Source: RGIG9079 sp964567845 (GTDB taxonomy: Bacteria > Bacteroidota > Bacteroidia > Bacteroidales > Marinifilaceae). From it: a stretch of DNA of 55,556 nt. Location of the stretch: contig CAZMOG010000003.1 of the NCBI GenBank assembly GCA_964567845.1, positions 1 through 55,556 on the forward strand, in the 5' to 3' direction. Below, in pieces: positions 16,207-24,852 of this stretch. Both the position numbers and the translations under genes were made by a program. A model generated the notes under the pieces. That model had not been told where the DNA came from. It did not search any database and saw only the letters and a program-made list of their open reading frames with translations. How positions within the stretch are numbered: position 1 is the first letter of the stretch; each line of letters opens with the position of its first letter.

Positions 16207-16921
16207 TATTATCTGTTTCTAAATCAAACAACTCTGTTATATTTTTTGTCGTGTAAAGATCTTTGCCTCCGAAAGCAAATAGCGAGCCATGCTTTAACAT
16301 TAATGTTTTATTACAGTAGTGTCGCGCATAAGCCATGTCATGAATTGCCACAACCACAATTGCCCCGTTCCGGGCCAATGTCTGTAACAATCTCATAACA
16401 ATGTATTGATGTTTTATATCAAGATTGGCTATTGGTTCATCGAGCAAAATTATTTGTGGCTCTTGAACTATTGCCCTTGCAATCATTACACGTTGGCGCT
16501 CTCCTCCACTCAGATTATCAACGTGACGCATTGCCATGGTCTGAAGACCGACCTGCGTAATTGCCCTGGCCACCTTTCCATAATCGTCATTAGTAGGTAG
16601 ACCCGAGATATAAGGTTTTCGCCCCACAAGTACCGCATCGAAGATTGTTGTATAGTTCATCAACTCCTCATATTGAGGAACATAAGCCATTTGACGTGCA
16701 ATTTGTTTTGTCGAAAATCGCAAGATTGGCTCGTTATTCAAAAGGACTGAACCTGCGTTTGGCTCTATAATACAATTTATACATTTTAGCAGTGTACTCT
16801 TGCCCGAACCATTCTGTCCTACAAGTGCTACCATATCGCCGGAATGGAAAGTGGCAGAAATAGAGCTTAACGCCTGCATCTTTCCATAATTATACGATAC
16901 ATTTTGAAGTGTCAGTTCCAT
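16166..16921 (-). CDS. ABC transporter ATP-binding protein, FecE type (candidate nickel importer)
   Basis: ATPase of a siderophore/cobalamin/metal-chelate importer. From the ATG at 16921 it is 251 aa with Walker A GQNGSGKSTLL (about 36-46), Q-loop, signature LSGGERQR (about 138-145), Walker B LLDEPIANLD and the switch His in AIHDMAYA. A longer reading from 16969 would run into the permease gene. The ATG is one base after the permease stop (TAAAATG), typical of coupled translation. Position next to urease suggests nickel-chelate import; iron or cobalamin cannot be excluded. Confidence 0.9.
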   Translation of the reverse strand: MELTLQNVSYNYGKMQALSSISATFHSGDMVALVGQNGSGKSTLLKCINCIIEPNAGSVLLNNEPILRFSTKQIARQMAYVPQYEELMNYTTIFDAVLVGRKPYISGLPTNDDYGKVARAITQVGLQTMAMRHVDNLSGGERQRVMIARAIVQEPQIILLDEPIANLDIKHQYIVMRLLQTLARNGAIVVVAIHDMAYARHYCNKTLMLKHGSLFAFGGKDLYTTKNITELFDLETDNNGTDSFNPCSLCG

Positions 16922-16922
16922 T

Positions 16923-17924
16923 TTATCGTTTATAATATTTGTATAACACAAAAATGAATAGTGGAACACCTATTACCGATGTAATGATTCCTATTGGGAT
17001 TACAGTGGGAGCAAACACTACACGCGAAACAATATCACATATAACCATAAAGAGTCCTCCAAACAACATTGAAGCCGGTAACAGATAGTTTAAGTTTGCC
17101 CCTATAATTCTGCGAATTATGTGCGGTACAGCCAAACCTACAAAGGCTATCACCCCAAAAATAGATACCACCACTGCTGTTATGAGCGAGGCCACCATCA
17201 AACCGCTCAAACGCACCTTTGCCGGAGCAACACCTACACTCTTTGCATAGTCGTTGCCAATTTCAAGTGCTTTGTAATCCCATCTTTTCCAATAGAGATA
17301 CGAGCCACTAGCAACTGCCACTATAAAAAGCAGTAATACTGCACCCCAATCCGATTTTCCCAAATCACCAAAGGTCCAGAAGACTATCGTTGCCAGTTGA
17401 GCCGAGTCGGCAACATACTGCATTATAGCTATGCCTGCTGCGAAGAGAGAATTTATCACTACTCCGGCAAGTATAACGGTCTCTATCCGGCTGCTTTTTA
17501 TTCCCGAAATCAGTAATATTATACTCAAACCAATAATCGTTGCACCAAAGGCTGTAATAATCGTTGCACCGAAAAGTGCACTATCGGCAAACAACACAAT
17601 ACCCAATGCAGCCCCAAAAGCCGCAGCATTTGAGATGCCAAGCGTATATGGCGAAGCAAGCGGATTACGCAATAAAGTTTGCATAACCACACCACTCATT
17701 GAGAGTATTGCTCCCGAAATAAATGCAGAGAGAAGCCTGGAGATACGCAAAGAGAGAATCAACTCTATCGGGATTGTTCCACTCCCTATAAATTTAGATA
17801 GTCCCAAAACCAGTGAGAGTAAAGAAAAGAGTATTGCCAATAGTGCGATTAGGGCAATTATTACCCTATTCCTTCTTTGTAGCGAGATATATTTTACCAA
17901 AATCGCATCCATAATACTATTCAA
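16923..17924 (-). CDS. FecCD-family ABC transporter permease
   Basis: Inner-membrane permease of the BtuC/FecCD family, 333 aa with about ten hydrophobic helices starting at residues about 20-40. Family motifs include RISRLLSAFISGAILSMSGV, MQTLLRNPLASPYTLGI (residues about 84-100) and the GVIAFVGLAVPHIIRRIIG segment that contacts the ATPase. It overlaps the binding-protein gene by 4 nt (ATGA) and is followed one base later by the ATPase. The single permease gene would form a homodimer. Confidence 0.92.
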   Translation of the reverse strand: MNSIMDAILVKYISLQRRNRVIIALIALLAILFSLLSLVLGLSKFIGSGTIPIELILSLRISRLLSAFISGAILSMSGVVMQTLLRNPLASPYTLGISNAAAFGAALGIVLFADSALFGATIITAFGATIIGLSIILLISGIKSSRIETVILAGVVINSLFAAGIAIMQYVADSAQLATIVFWTFGDLGKSDWGAVLLLFIVAVASGSYLYWKRWDYKALEIGNDYAKSVGVAPAKVRLSGLMVASLITAVVVSIFGVIAFVGLAVPHIIRRIIGANLNYLLPASMLFGGLFMVICDIVSRVVFAPTVIPIGIITSVIGVPLFIFVLYKYYKR

Positions 17925-19006
17925 ATTTTAGAATACTCTCCCCACTCTTCAACAAGCGAATCTCCAATATGCGAACGCAGAAAACTATACATAATCTCAT
18001 TTCGTTTCTCGCCGATATTTATATCTGAAAATTGAGACGGGAAGAGCACTTTACCCATATACCATGAATTTAAGAGCATAACTTCAAAATTTGAGTGAAT
18101 ATTGTTGTATGGCCAGATTCTGTAGCAACTCTTATTCTCCATTCCCAACCGTTTCAAGTCATTCATCACCAAATCTGCTCCATCATTATCCACAAATATC
18201 AAATCCGGATTCCACAAAGCCACCTGCTCAAGAGTTACCGTTGTTCCGGTAATTTCCGATACTAATCGGTTATCCACCCCTACCGCAATATTTTTTCCCA
18301 ATACAAAATTCAGAGCAGGATAGTAGGGATCAGTCGAAGTTAGTCCTTTACGCCCCTTATACGATATTCCACATACATAAACATTGGGCGAGGTTTGTTT
18401 TTTTAAAGCTATCCTCGCTCTGTTGCCCAACTCCGATATTTGTGACTCGATATATGCAATAAGCGAATCCACCCTCTTCTCGGTTCCCACTATTTCGGAA
18501 ATAAGTTTCAGAGAGGAGTAGAAGTGCTCTCTGCGCTCTCCTAAATTGCCATACTCCAAAGCCACAACCGGCACTCCGCATATTCGTTGCAACTTATCGG
18601 CATCGTGTATTGTTGAACAGGTTGTAAAGATTACATCGGGCTTCACAGAGAGTATCAATTCGGTATCGCCTCCCATCATTGGACCTATTGCCCGCTTCCT
18701 CCTTAACTCGGGGTTAGCATAAAGATGCGTATATGGCTCTCCTCGCAACTCGCACTCCTCCACTCCGCATATTTTATCCGCTCCACCGGCATAGCTTACC
18801 AATCTTATGGCCGATGCCTTAATACAGACAATAGAATCAACCTGCATAGGAATCGACACTCTTCTTCCAAGAGCATCGGTAACTTCGGCTCCTATCGACT
18901 CTTCTGTTTTGTACTCACTTCTAAACAGTGCAATTAGCACTATAAGCATTATTGCAACAAAGATTATCAAGAGAATCTTTATCACTGTCTGGAATGATTT
19001 CTTCAT
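17921..19006 (-). CDS. Membrane-anchored periplasmic binding protein of the importer
   Basis: Class III (FhuD/BtuF-like) substrate-binding protein, 361 aa. The N-terminus is one strong hydrophobic helix (residues about 9-31) followed by a charged stretch. There is no lipobox cysteine, so it looks anchored by an uncleaved helix and not a lipid. The binding domain begins TDALGRRVSIPMQVDSIVCI, with TELILSVKPDVIFTTCS (about 116-132) and LEQVALWNPDLIFVDN (about 252-267), as is usual for the family. It overlaps the receptor and permease genes by 4 nt on each side. Substrate is unproven; a nickel chelate is inferred. Confidence 0.88.
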   Translation of the reverse strand: MKKSFQTVIKILLIIFVAIMLIVLIALFRSEYKTEESIGAEVTDALGRRVSIPMQVDSIVCIKASAIRLVSYAGGADKICGVEECELRGEPYTHLYANPELRRKRAIGPMMGGDTELILSVKPDVIFTTCSTIHDADKLQRICGVPVVALEYGNLGERREHFYSSLKLISEIVGTEKRVDSLIAYIESQISELGNRARIALKKQTSPNVYVCGISYKGRKGLTSTDPYYPALNFVLGKNIAVGVDNRLVSEITGTTVTLEQVALWNPDLIFVDNDGADLVMNDLKRLGMENKSCYRIWPYNNIHSNFEVMLLNSWYMGKVLFPSQFSDINIGEKRNEIMYSFLRSHIGDSLVEEWGEYSKI

Positions 19007-21084
19007 ATATTCAACATTATTTTAAGGTTAAACAATCTTCCGGGGGACAAATAATCAGGAGAGTTCGTCTCCTTTCTATCAAAGATATTCAGAACCTCTC
19101 CACGCAAGCCAAAAGTTCTGCCCCAAAACCACTTTGCCACAGCTAAATCACACATAACAAAGCCAGCAACATATTGGGAATTATCCTCGGTGACATACTG
19201 CTTTGACTTATAGGTAGCCTTAAACGAGGCCTCGCCCAAACGGCCACTCCATAACGTATAGAACTTTAGCATAAATTTTGGAGCGTAGGTCAATTGCTTA
19301 CCACGCAAATCGTTGTTCCATGTAGCTTTCACTATTTTTGATATTGAAAGAGAGTAGTTAAGATTCATATAGAGGCCATTGTGATTATCGTAGGTAATTG
19401 CGCTCTCGCCACCATAGAACTCCACCTTTGAGATATTTTTTCTGATAAAAATGTCTCGTTTACCGTAGATTTTCTCGCCTGTTGGCACATAGTAGAGAAA
19501 GTCGTGACCAATACCGTAATAGAAACTCTTATCAAAGGTAAATCGCCCCATTCGGATTGTTGCCCCAAATTCAAAGTTGTCAACAAACTCTGGGCCTAAC
19601 TCGGGATTTGCAATTTTGGGACCTATCCACATCCATCCGGAGCGACACAAATCATCGAGTATCGAGGCTCTGAAGCCTCGCCCGTAAGTAAAATAGGCAG
19701 TCAATTTATCCGAAGGGGTATATCTTATTGATAGATTTGGCGAGAATTTATGCCAGCTTTTCTCCTGCAACTCTCCGTTGTAGTTAGAAAAGCTTTGAAC
19801 TCCACTACCTTTTGCCCAAAACTCGCCACTATGAAATTGAGCGTAATCGAAACGTAAGGCTAGTTGCAACCAGAGCTTGTCATCAAACAGCCTTTGCTCA
19901 TTGCGAAGATAAAACGAATAGATGTCCAGATCTCCACTATTCAAAACTGTGTCGGAACCGGTTTTATAGTAATCGCCACCATTAACCGAACCGCCACGCA
20001 TCTCGCCCCCCAGCGAGAGGCGATTAAAGTTGAAATCATACCACGAATTAAAGAGGAGCCCCAAATCTTTGCGGTTTGCTCGAACATCAAAACGTTGATA
20101 ATTATCTCCATTTATACGCTCATCCAATTTAAAGTATCGCTCCTTTTGGTAGTAGGCATTAATGGCCATCCCCCATCTATTTGCTCCTATGCTTCTGGCC
20201 GATATTCTTACCATATCGTTATCAAATCTACGATACTCTCCATTGGGAGCAAGAATCTTTTCACCCTCACCCCGTTTATCCCTGTATAACGAATAGGCAA
20301 GTCCCAACTCCCAATTCGGAGCAGGATTATAGAGTAATTTGGTCTGCACTCCGTAATCATGCATGTATGTCGGATAGGTGTAAGGAGTGATAAGCGAATC
20401 ACTTACATTTATATAACCATCGGATTTTGAGTAGTTTCCGCCAATAAAAAGCGATATTCTTTTACTAATCATACTTGATAGCGAGAGCCTTGATTGCCAA
20501 CTATTCAAAGTTCCATAACCCGCACTACCCATTATAGAGAGGGGTGAAGATGCCCTTTTGCTGACAATATTTATAACTCCACCTATGGCATTTGCCCCAT
20601 ATAGAGCCGATGCCGCCCCTTTCAACAACTCTATCTTGGCAACATTTGCAGGATTTACTGCATTCCAATTTACTGTTCCATTATCCGAGGTGTTAATTGG
20701 TACTCCATCCATAAGGACAAGGGTTCGCCCCTGTTCATCACCGGCCAAACCACGTAAACTGACTGTTGTAACCATCTGCGATACTCCGGAAGTTCTGTTT
20801 GAGTTAACTCCGGGTAATAGTGACAATGCCTCGTCAACACTTTGCACCGGCAACTTATTCAAAAGCTCCGCTGAGATAAGATTCACAATACCTGAACTTC
20901 TTGCTTCATTAAAAGTTGTACTACTCTTTGAAACCAAAACCTCGCACACTACCAAAGAGGTGTCGATTTGCTCACTTTTTATCTGAGCATCAACACTATA
21001 ACCACTAAGTACAAAGAGGAGTATCAATGTTTGTTTTCTCCTTTTTTCCATAATACCGATCAAAAATTTCACTCTATTACGCAT
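19003..21084 (-). CDS. TonB-dependent outer-membrane receptor, candidate nickel-chelate receptor
   Basis: Outer-membrane barrel that takes up a chelated ligand with TonB energy. The product is up to 693 aa; the more natural start is the second ATG (21051), which gives MEKRRKQTLILLF and a clean signal peptide ending VDAQ. A plug domain follows (DEALSLLPGVNSNR, TLVLMDGVPINT, KIELLKGAASALYGANAIGG), then a 22-strand-type barrel ending in the aromatic-rich RLFNLKIMLNI. There is no N-terminal carboxypeptidase-like domain, so it is of BtuB/FrpB type and not SusC. It heads the importer operon and diverges from ureA with 79 nt between. Confidence 0.92.
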   Translation of the reverse strand: MRNRVKFLIGIMEKRRKQTLILLFVLSGYSVDAQIKSEQIDTSLVVCEVLVSKSSTTFNEARSSGIVNLISAELLNKLPVQSVDEALSLLPGVNSNRTSGVSQMVTTVSLRGLAGDEQGRTLVLMDGVPINTSDNGTVNWNAVNPANVAKIELLKGAASALYGANAIGGVINIVSKRASSPLSIMGSAGYGTLNSWQSRLSLSSMISKRISLFIGGNYSKSDGYINVSDSLITPYTYPTYMHDYGVQTKLLYNPAPNWELGLAYSLYRDKRGEGEKILAPNGEYRRFDNDMVRISARSIGANRWGMAINAYYQKERYFKLDERINGDNYQRFDVRANRKDLGLLFNSWYDFNFNRLSLGGEMRGGSVNGGDYYKTGSDTVLNSGDLDIYSFYLRNEQRLFDDKLWLQLALRFDYAQFHSGEFWAKGSGVQSFSNYNGELQEKSWHKFSPNLSIRYTPSDKLTAYFTYGRGFRASILDDLCRSGWMWIGPKIANPELGPEFVDNFEFGATIRMGRFTFDKSFYYGIGHDFLYYVPTGEKIYGKRDIFIRKNISKVEFYGGESAITYDNHNGLYMNLNYSLSISKIVKATWNNDLRGKQLTYAPKFMLKFYTLWSGRLGEASFKATYKSKQYVTEDNSQYVAGFVMCDLAVAKWFWGRTFGLRGEVLNIFDRKETNSPDYLSPGRLFNLKIMLNI

Positions 21085-21163
21085 AAATTGCCCTGAATGT
21101 TATAATAACCTTTTAAGCCAATAAGCGTATATATGGCTCAGACAACAACAAAATTTTTCGATT
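21085..21163. promoter_or_regulatory. Divergent control region between importer and urease operons
   Basis: This 79-nt stretch must hold both promoters. Two dyads are visible: GTTAT-A-ATAAC (21099-21109), close to the receptor start, and AGCCA-N13-TGGCT (21116-21138), close to ureA. Neither strand has a perfect TAnnTTTG element, unlike most genes here, which suggests activator- or repressor-dependent promoters. I cannot assign either dyad to NikR, Fur or another regulator. Confidence 0.5.
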
Positions 21164-21466
21164 ATGCATTTAACACCTAAAGAGATTGACAAACTGTTAC
21201 TCATATCAATGGGGCAGATTGCTGAAAGGCGAAAAGCCAGGGGGCTGAAACTGAACCATCCCGAGGCTGTTGCCTATATAAGTTATATGGCTCTTGAGGG
21301 GGCCCGCGAAGGTAAGAACCTTGAACAGGTAATGAGTCTGGCCTCGAATATTCTGACTAAAGCCGATGTTATGGATGGAGTTGCCGATATGATCTCATTA
21401 ATCCAAATAGAGGCAGTCTTTACTGATGGCAGTCGACTTGTAAGTATTCATAAACCAATAAAATAG
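21164..21466 (+). CDS. ureA: Urease gamma subunit
   Basis: Small structural subunit of urease, the nickel enzyme that splits urea to ammonia and carbamate. The 100-aa product has the standard sequence: MHLTPKEIDKLLL, RKARGLKLNHPEAVAYIS, ALEGAREGK, then the C-terminal VEAVFTDGSRLVSIHKPI-type tail (IEAVFTDGSRLVSIH). Full length. It is the first gene of a nine-gene plus-strand operon and is 8 nt ahead of ureB. Gamma and beta are separate genes here, unlike the fused form of Helicobacter. Confidence 0.97.
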   Translation: MHLTPKEIDKLLLISMGQIAERRKARGLKLNHPEAVAYISYMALEGAREGKNLEQVMSLASNILTKADVMDGVADMISLIQIEAVFTDGSRLVSIHKPIK

Positions 21467-21474
21467 GAGCATAT

Positions 21475-21909
21475 ATGGAGGAGAATTTCAATGCACCGAT
21501 TGGAGGTGTTGTACTTGCAAAAGATGACTTGGAGTACAACATGGGACGAAAGGTAACAATCATAAAGGTTAAGAACTGCGGTAATCGCCCAATACAAGTG
21601 GGATCGCACTATCACTTCTTCGAGGTGAACAGATATTTGGAATTTGACAGAGCGGCAAGTTATGGATGCCACCTTAATATTCCGGCAACTACTGCCATAA
21701 GATTTGAACCCGGACAAGAGCGCGATGTTGAGCTTGTTCCCTTTGGCGGCAAACAGTATATAATGGGATTTAATGGTTTGGTAGAGGGATATTCCGGAAC
21801 AGAAGATGCCCCATTCTACCTACCCAAAAGGGTAAAAGCCATTGAGAAGATGAAGAGGTATGGATTTAAATACAACAACGATGAGCAAAATATCAAGACA
21901 ACAGAATAA
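21475..21909 (+). CDS. ureB: Urease beta subunit with C-terminal extension
   Basis: Beta subunit of the urease trimer of heterotrimers. Core motifs are GRKVTIIKVKNCGNRPIQVG, SHYHFFEVNRYLEFDRAASY and PATTAIRFEPGQERDVELVP. At 144 aa it is about 35-40 residues longer than the common 101-106-aa form; the extra tail (VEGYSGTEDAPFYLPKRVKA onward) is lysine- and asparagine-rich at its end. AGGAG lies 5 nt before the ATG. Its last 29 nt overlap the start of ureC. Confidence 0.96.
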   Translation: MEENFNAPIGGVVLAKDDLEYNMGRKVTIIKVKNCGNRPIQVGSHYHFFEVNRYLEFDRAASYGCHLNIPATTAIRFEPGQERDVELVPFGGKQYIMGFNGLVEGYSGTEDAPFYLPKRVKAIEKMKRYGFKYNNDEQNIKTTE

Positions 21910-23599
21910 TGACCTTTTCGGCCCAACCGTAGGTGATAAAATCAGGTTAGCCGATACCAATCTTTATGTTGAGATTGAAAAGGATTTAAGATATTTGGGC
22001 GATGAGGCAGTCTATGGAGGCGGCAAAACATTGCGCGACGGTATGGGGTTGGCCAATACCGTAAGAGCAGAGGGAGGATCATTGGATTTGGTTATCACCA
22101 ATGTTACCATAATCGATGCCAAATTAGGAGTCGTTAAAGCCGACGTTGGTATCAAAGATGGAAGAATTGCCGGGATTGGTAAGGCAGGAAATCCTAACAC
22201 CATGGATGGAGTCTCGCCCAACTTGATTACCGGAGCTACGACCGATGCAATTTCAGGTGAACACCTGATTCTTACGGCAGCAGGCATTGACGGACATATC
22301 CACATGATTGCCCCACAACAGGTATTCCATGCACTAAGCAATGGAGTAACTACATTTTTCGGAGGAGGAGTAGGCCCTACCGATGGCGCAAACGGAACCA
22401 CCATAACATCGGGACCATGGAATATAAAAAGAATGTTGCAATCGGTTGAGGCTCTGCCCATAAATTTCGGATTTTTAGGCAAGGGAAACTGTTCGACAAA
22501 AGGCCCTATGTACGATGAACTGCTTGCCGGAGCATGCGGTTTTAAGATTCATGAAGATTGGGGAAGTACTCCACAAGCCATTAAGCGTTGCATGGAGGTG
22601 GCAGAGGAGCACGATGTTCAGGTTGCTATACACACCGACACACTGAATGAGTGTGGATATGTAGAAGATACCATTGCCGCCATTGACGGACGAACCATCC
22701 ACACATTCCATACCGAAGGTGCCGGTGGAGGACACGCTCCGGATTTACTAAAAGTGGCCTCGCTCAAAAATGTATTACCATCTTCAACAAATCCAACCCT
22801 ACCTTTCGGAATAAACTCACAGGCTGAGTTGTTCGATATGATTATGGTTTGCCACAATCTGAATCCGAAAATCCCATCGGATGTTGCCTTTGCCGAAAGT
22901 CGCGTCCGTCCGGAAACCCAGGCAGCCGAAAATGTTCTGCACGATATGGGGGTAATTTCAATGATTTCATCGGATTCTCAAGCTATGGGACGTGTAGGCG
23001 AGAATTTTATGCGCGCATTTCAAATGGCCGACTACATGAAACAGGTACGCGGCAAACTAAAAGAGGATGCACCCGGGAACGACAACTTCCGAGTTCTTCG
23101 CTATTTAGCCAAAGTTACTATCAACCCGGCCATCACATACGGAGTAAGCAATATTTTAGGTTCAATCGAGACAGGAAAGATGGCGGATTTGGTTCTTTGG
23201 GAGCCACAATTCTTTGGAGCAAAGCCCAAAATGGTAATTAAGGGAGGAATGATAAACTGGGCAAATATGGGAGATCCAAATGCCTCGTTACCAACACCTC
23301 AACCCATGTACTACCGCAAAATGTTCGGAGCCTATGGAGCTGCATTGCAAAAATCATCAATATCGTTTGTTTCGCACGCTGCCATCGAGAACAACATTAA
23401 GGATAAGTTTGGATTAATGAAGAGAGTTATGGCTGTAAAGGGATGCAGACAGATTACCAAGTCCGATATGGTTTTAAACTGCGCAACTCCACAAATCGAC
23501 ATAAACACAGAGACATTCGAGGTTCGCGTAGATGGAAATAGTGTAAAGATCCCTGCTGCAGAGAAGTTTGCAATGGCACAACTCTATTGGTTCAGTTAA
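21881..23599 (+). CDS. ureC: Urease alpha subunit (catalytic)
   Basis: Catalytic subunit holding the dinickel site. From ATG 21881 it is 572 aa and starts MSKISRQQNNDLFGPTVGDK as in other ureases; a longer reading from 21860 lies inside ureB and is rejected. All metal ligands are present: H139 and H141 (GHIHMI), the lysine to be carbamylated K222 (FKIHEDWG), H251, H277 (HTEGAGGGH) and D365 (SSDSQAMGR). The active-site flap reads C324-H325-N326 where most ureases have Cys-His-His; the catalytic Cys and His are kept. The enzyme should be active once nickel is loaded by UreDEFG. Confidence 0.98.
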   Translation: MSKISRQQNNDLFGPTVGDKIRLADTNLYVEIEKDLRYLGDEAVYGGGKTLRDGMGLANTVRAEGGSLDLVITNVTIIDAKLGVVKADVGIKDGRIAGIGKAGNPNTMDGVSPNLITGATTDAISGEHLILTAAGIDGHIHMIAPQQVFHALSNGVTTFFGGGVGPTDGANGTTITSGPWNIKRMLQSVEALPINFGFLGKGNCSTKGPMYDELLAGACGFKIHEDWGSTPQAIKRCMEVAEEHDVQVAIHTDTLNECGYVEDTIAAIDGRTIHTFHTEGAGGGHAPDLLKVASLKNVLPSSTNPTLPFGINSQAELFDMIMVCHNLNPKIPSDVAFAESRVRPETQAAENVLHDMGVISMISSDSQAMGRVGENFMRAFQMADYMKQVRGKLKEDAPGNDNFRVLRYLAKVTINPAITYGVSNILGSIETGKMADLVLWEPQFFGAKPKMVIKGGMINWANMGDPNASLPTPQPMYYRKMFGAYGAALQKSSISFVSHAAIENNIKDKFGLMKRVMAVKGCRQITKSDMVLNCATPQIDINTETFEVRVDGNSVKIPAAEKFAMAQLYWFS

Positions 23600-23611
23600 A
23601 TATCGATTATC

Positions 23612-24163
23612 ATGATTACTATCAATAGTATTGTAGGCAATATTTGCTCTGATGAGTGGAGTGCAAAATTGCAAGGAGCCATTATAGATTATCTTGAATT
23701 GGACCAATGGAGTGCACAAAAGAGTCGTTTGATAATGGAGAAGGAGGGTGAGCGATATGCAATATCGCTCAGCCGCCACACTCATTTGAAAGATGGCGAC
23801 ATTTTGCTATACAATGAAAAGGAGCAACGAGCCCTTGTTGTACATATTGAAGAGGCACAAATCATGGTTATAAAGCTGGATAAACTTGCCACTAAAAACA
23901 AAGAGGAGTTGATTCGTACCTCAATTGAACTTGGCCACGCCATTGGCAACCAACACTGGCCGGCTGTAGTAAAGGAACTGACTGTCTATGTCCCTCTAAC
24001 CTTAGACAAAAAGGTTATGGAGAGTGTTATGCATACACATAATTTCTCGGATATTGAAATTGAGTTTCAACAGGGTAAGGATATTATTCCATATCTGTCA
24101 CCTCATGATATTAGATACCTATTTGCCGGATTAAATCGTAACAACCATGCAGAACACCATTAA
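23612..24163 (+). CDS. ureE: Urease accessory protein UreE (nickel metallochaperone)
   Basis: Dimeric nickel donor for urease maturation. The 183-aa product has the N-terminal UreE domain (residues about 1-75, including SRHTHLKDGDILLYNEKEQR) and the metal-binding C-terminal domain with the GNQHWP motif (about residues 111-116). The C-terminus ends HAEHH, a short histidine tail in place of the long His-rich tail of Klebsiella UreE. It starts 12 nt after ureC and overlaps ureF by 17 nt. Confidence 0.93.
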   Translation: MITINSIVGNICSDEWSAKLQGAIIDYLELDQWSAQKSRLIMEKEGERYAISLSRHTHLKDGDILLYNEKEQRALVVHIEEAQIMVIKLDKLATKNKEELIRTSIELGHAIGNQHWPAVVKELTVYVPLTLDKKVMESVMHTHNFSDIEIEFQQGKDIIPYLSPHDIRYLFAGLNRNNHAEHH

Positions 24164-24842
24164 AAGTTCCATACTATTGGTCCAACTTTGCGACACTGCA
24201 TTTCCAATTGGAGCATTCGCATTCTCGAATGGAGTTGAGAGTGCTGTTGAACATGGCATAATAAAGAGCAAAGATGATTTGAAACACTATGCAAGAGCTG
24301 TTGTATTACAGAATCTTTACAGTGATTTTCTCGCTTCGATTGTTGCACTAAAGGCTGCCTATTGCAATGATTATACAACCATTGTCGAGGCTGATATGGT
24401 TAGTTTTACAGGTAAAATAGCAAACGAGTCCAGAATAATGAGTACCAGAATGGGCAAAAAATGCTCCGAAATGTGCACACAGATCTTCCCCGACAACAAA
24501 CTATCTATCAGGTGGTTAAACGACATAAACAGTGGGAACTGCCACGGCAGCTACAACATTAGCTTAGCGATACTATTTAGAGCTGCAGGCTTAGACCTAT
24601 CCTCGCTCTTTACGGCATTGGAGTATGGTACAATAAATATGATTCTAAATGCCGCATTGCGAATTTTTAGAGTTTCTCATATCGAAACACAAAAAATCCT
24701 TCAAGAGCTATGTGCATTGGCACAAAAGGATTATGAAGAGATTAAAAATATGGAATTAAATGATTTTCAAAGTTTTGCTCCACTGCTCGACATAATTGCA
24801 TCGCTACATGAGCAGGGAACAAAGCGAATGTTTGGCAATTAA
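24147..24842 (+). CDS. ureF: Urease accessory protein UreF
   Basis: All-helical member of the UreD-UreF-UreG maturation complex; it controls the GTPase UreG and forms part of the nickel path. The 231-aa product has the family opening (LLVQLCDTAFPIGAFAFSNG, about residues 10-29) and a central CHGSYNISLAILFRAAGL segment. Full length. It overlaps ureE by 17 nt and precedes ureG by 10 nt. Confidence 0.94.
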   Translation: MQNTIKSSILLVQLCDTAFPIGAFAFSNGVESAVEHGIIKSKDDLKHYARAVVLQNLYSDFLASIVALKAAYCNDYTTIVEADMVSFTGKIANESRIMSTRMGKKCSEMCTQIFPDNKLSIRWLNDINSGNCHGSYNISLAILFRAAGLDLSSLFTALEYGTINMILNAALRIFRVSHIETQKILQELCALAQKDYEEIKNMELNDFQSFAPLLDIIASLHEQGTKRMFGN

Positions 24843-24852
24843 AAAATAATAC

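Noticed and set aside
19003..21084. SusC-type receptor of a polysaccharide locus
   Set aside because: It lacks the N-terminal extension and a SusD partner and is fused by overlap to an ABC binding protein.
21085..21163. NikR operator
   Set aside because: Dyads are present but match no NikR consensus I can state with confidence, and no nikR gene is in the window.
22012..22482. Antisense open reading frame opposite ureC
   Set aside because: Arises from codon bias of the strongly conserved ureC; no start context or neighbours.
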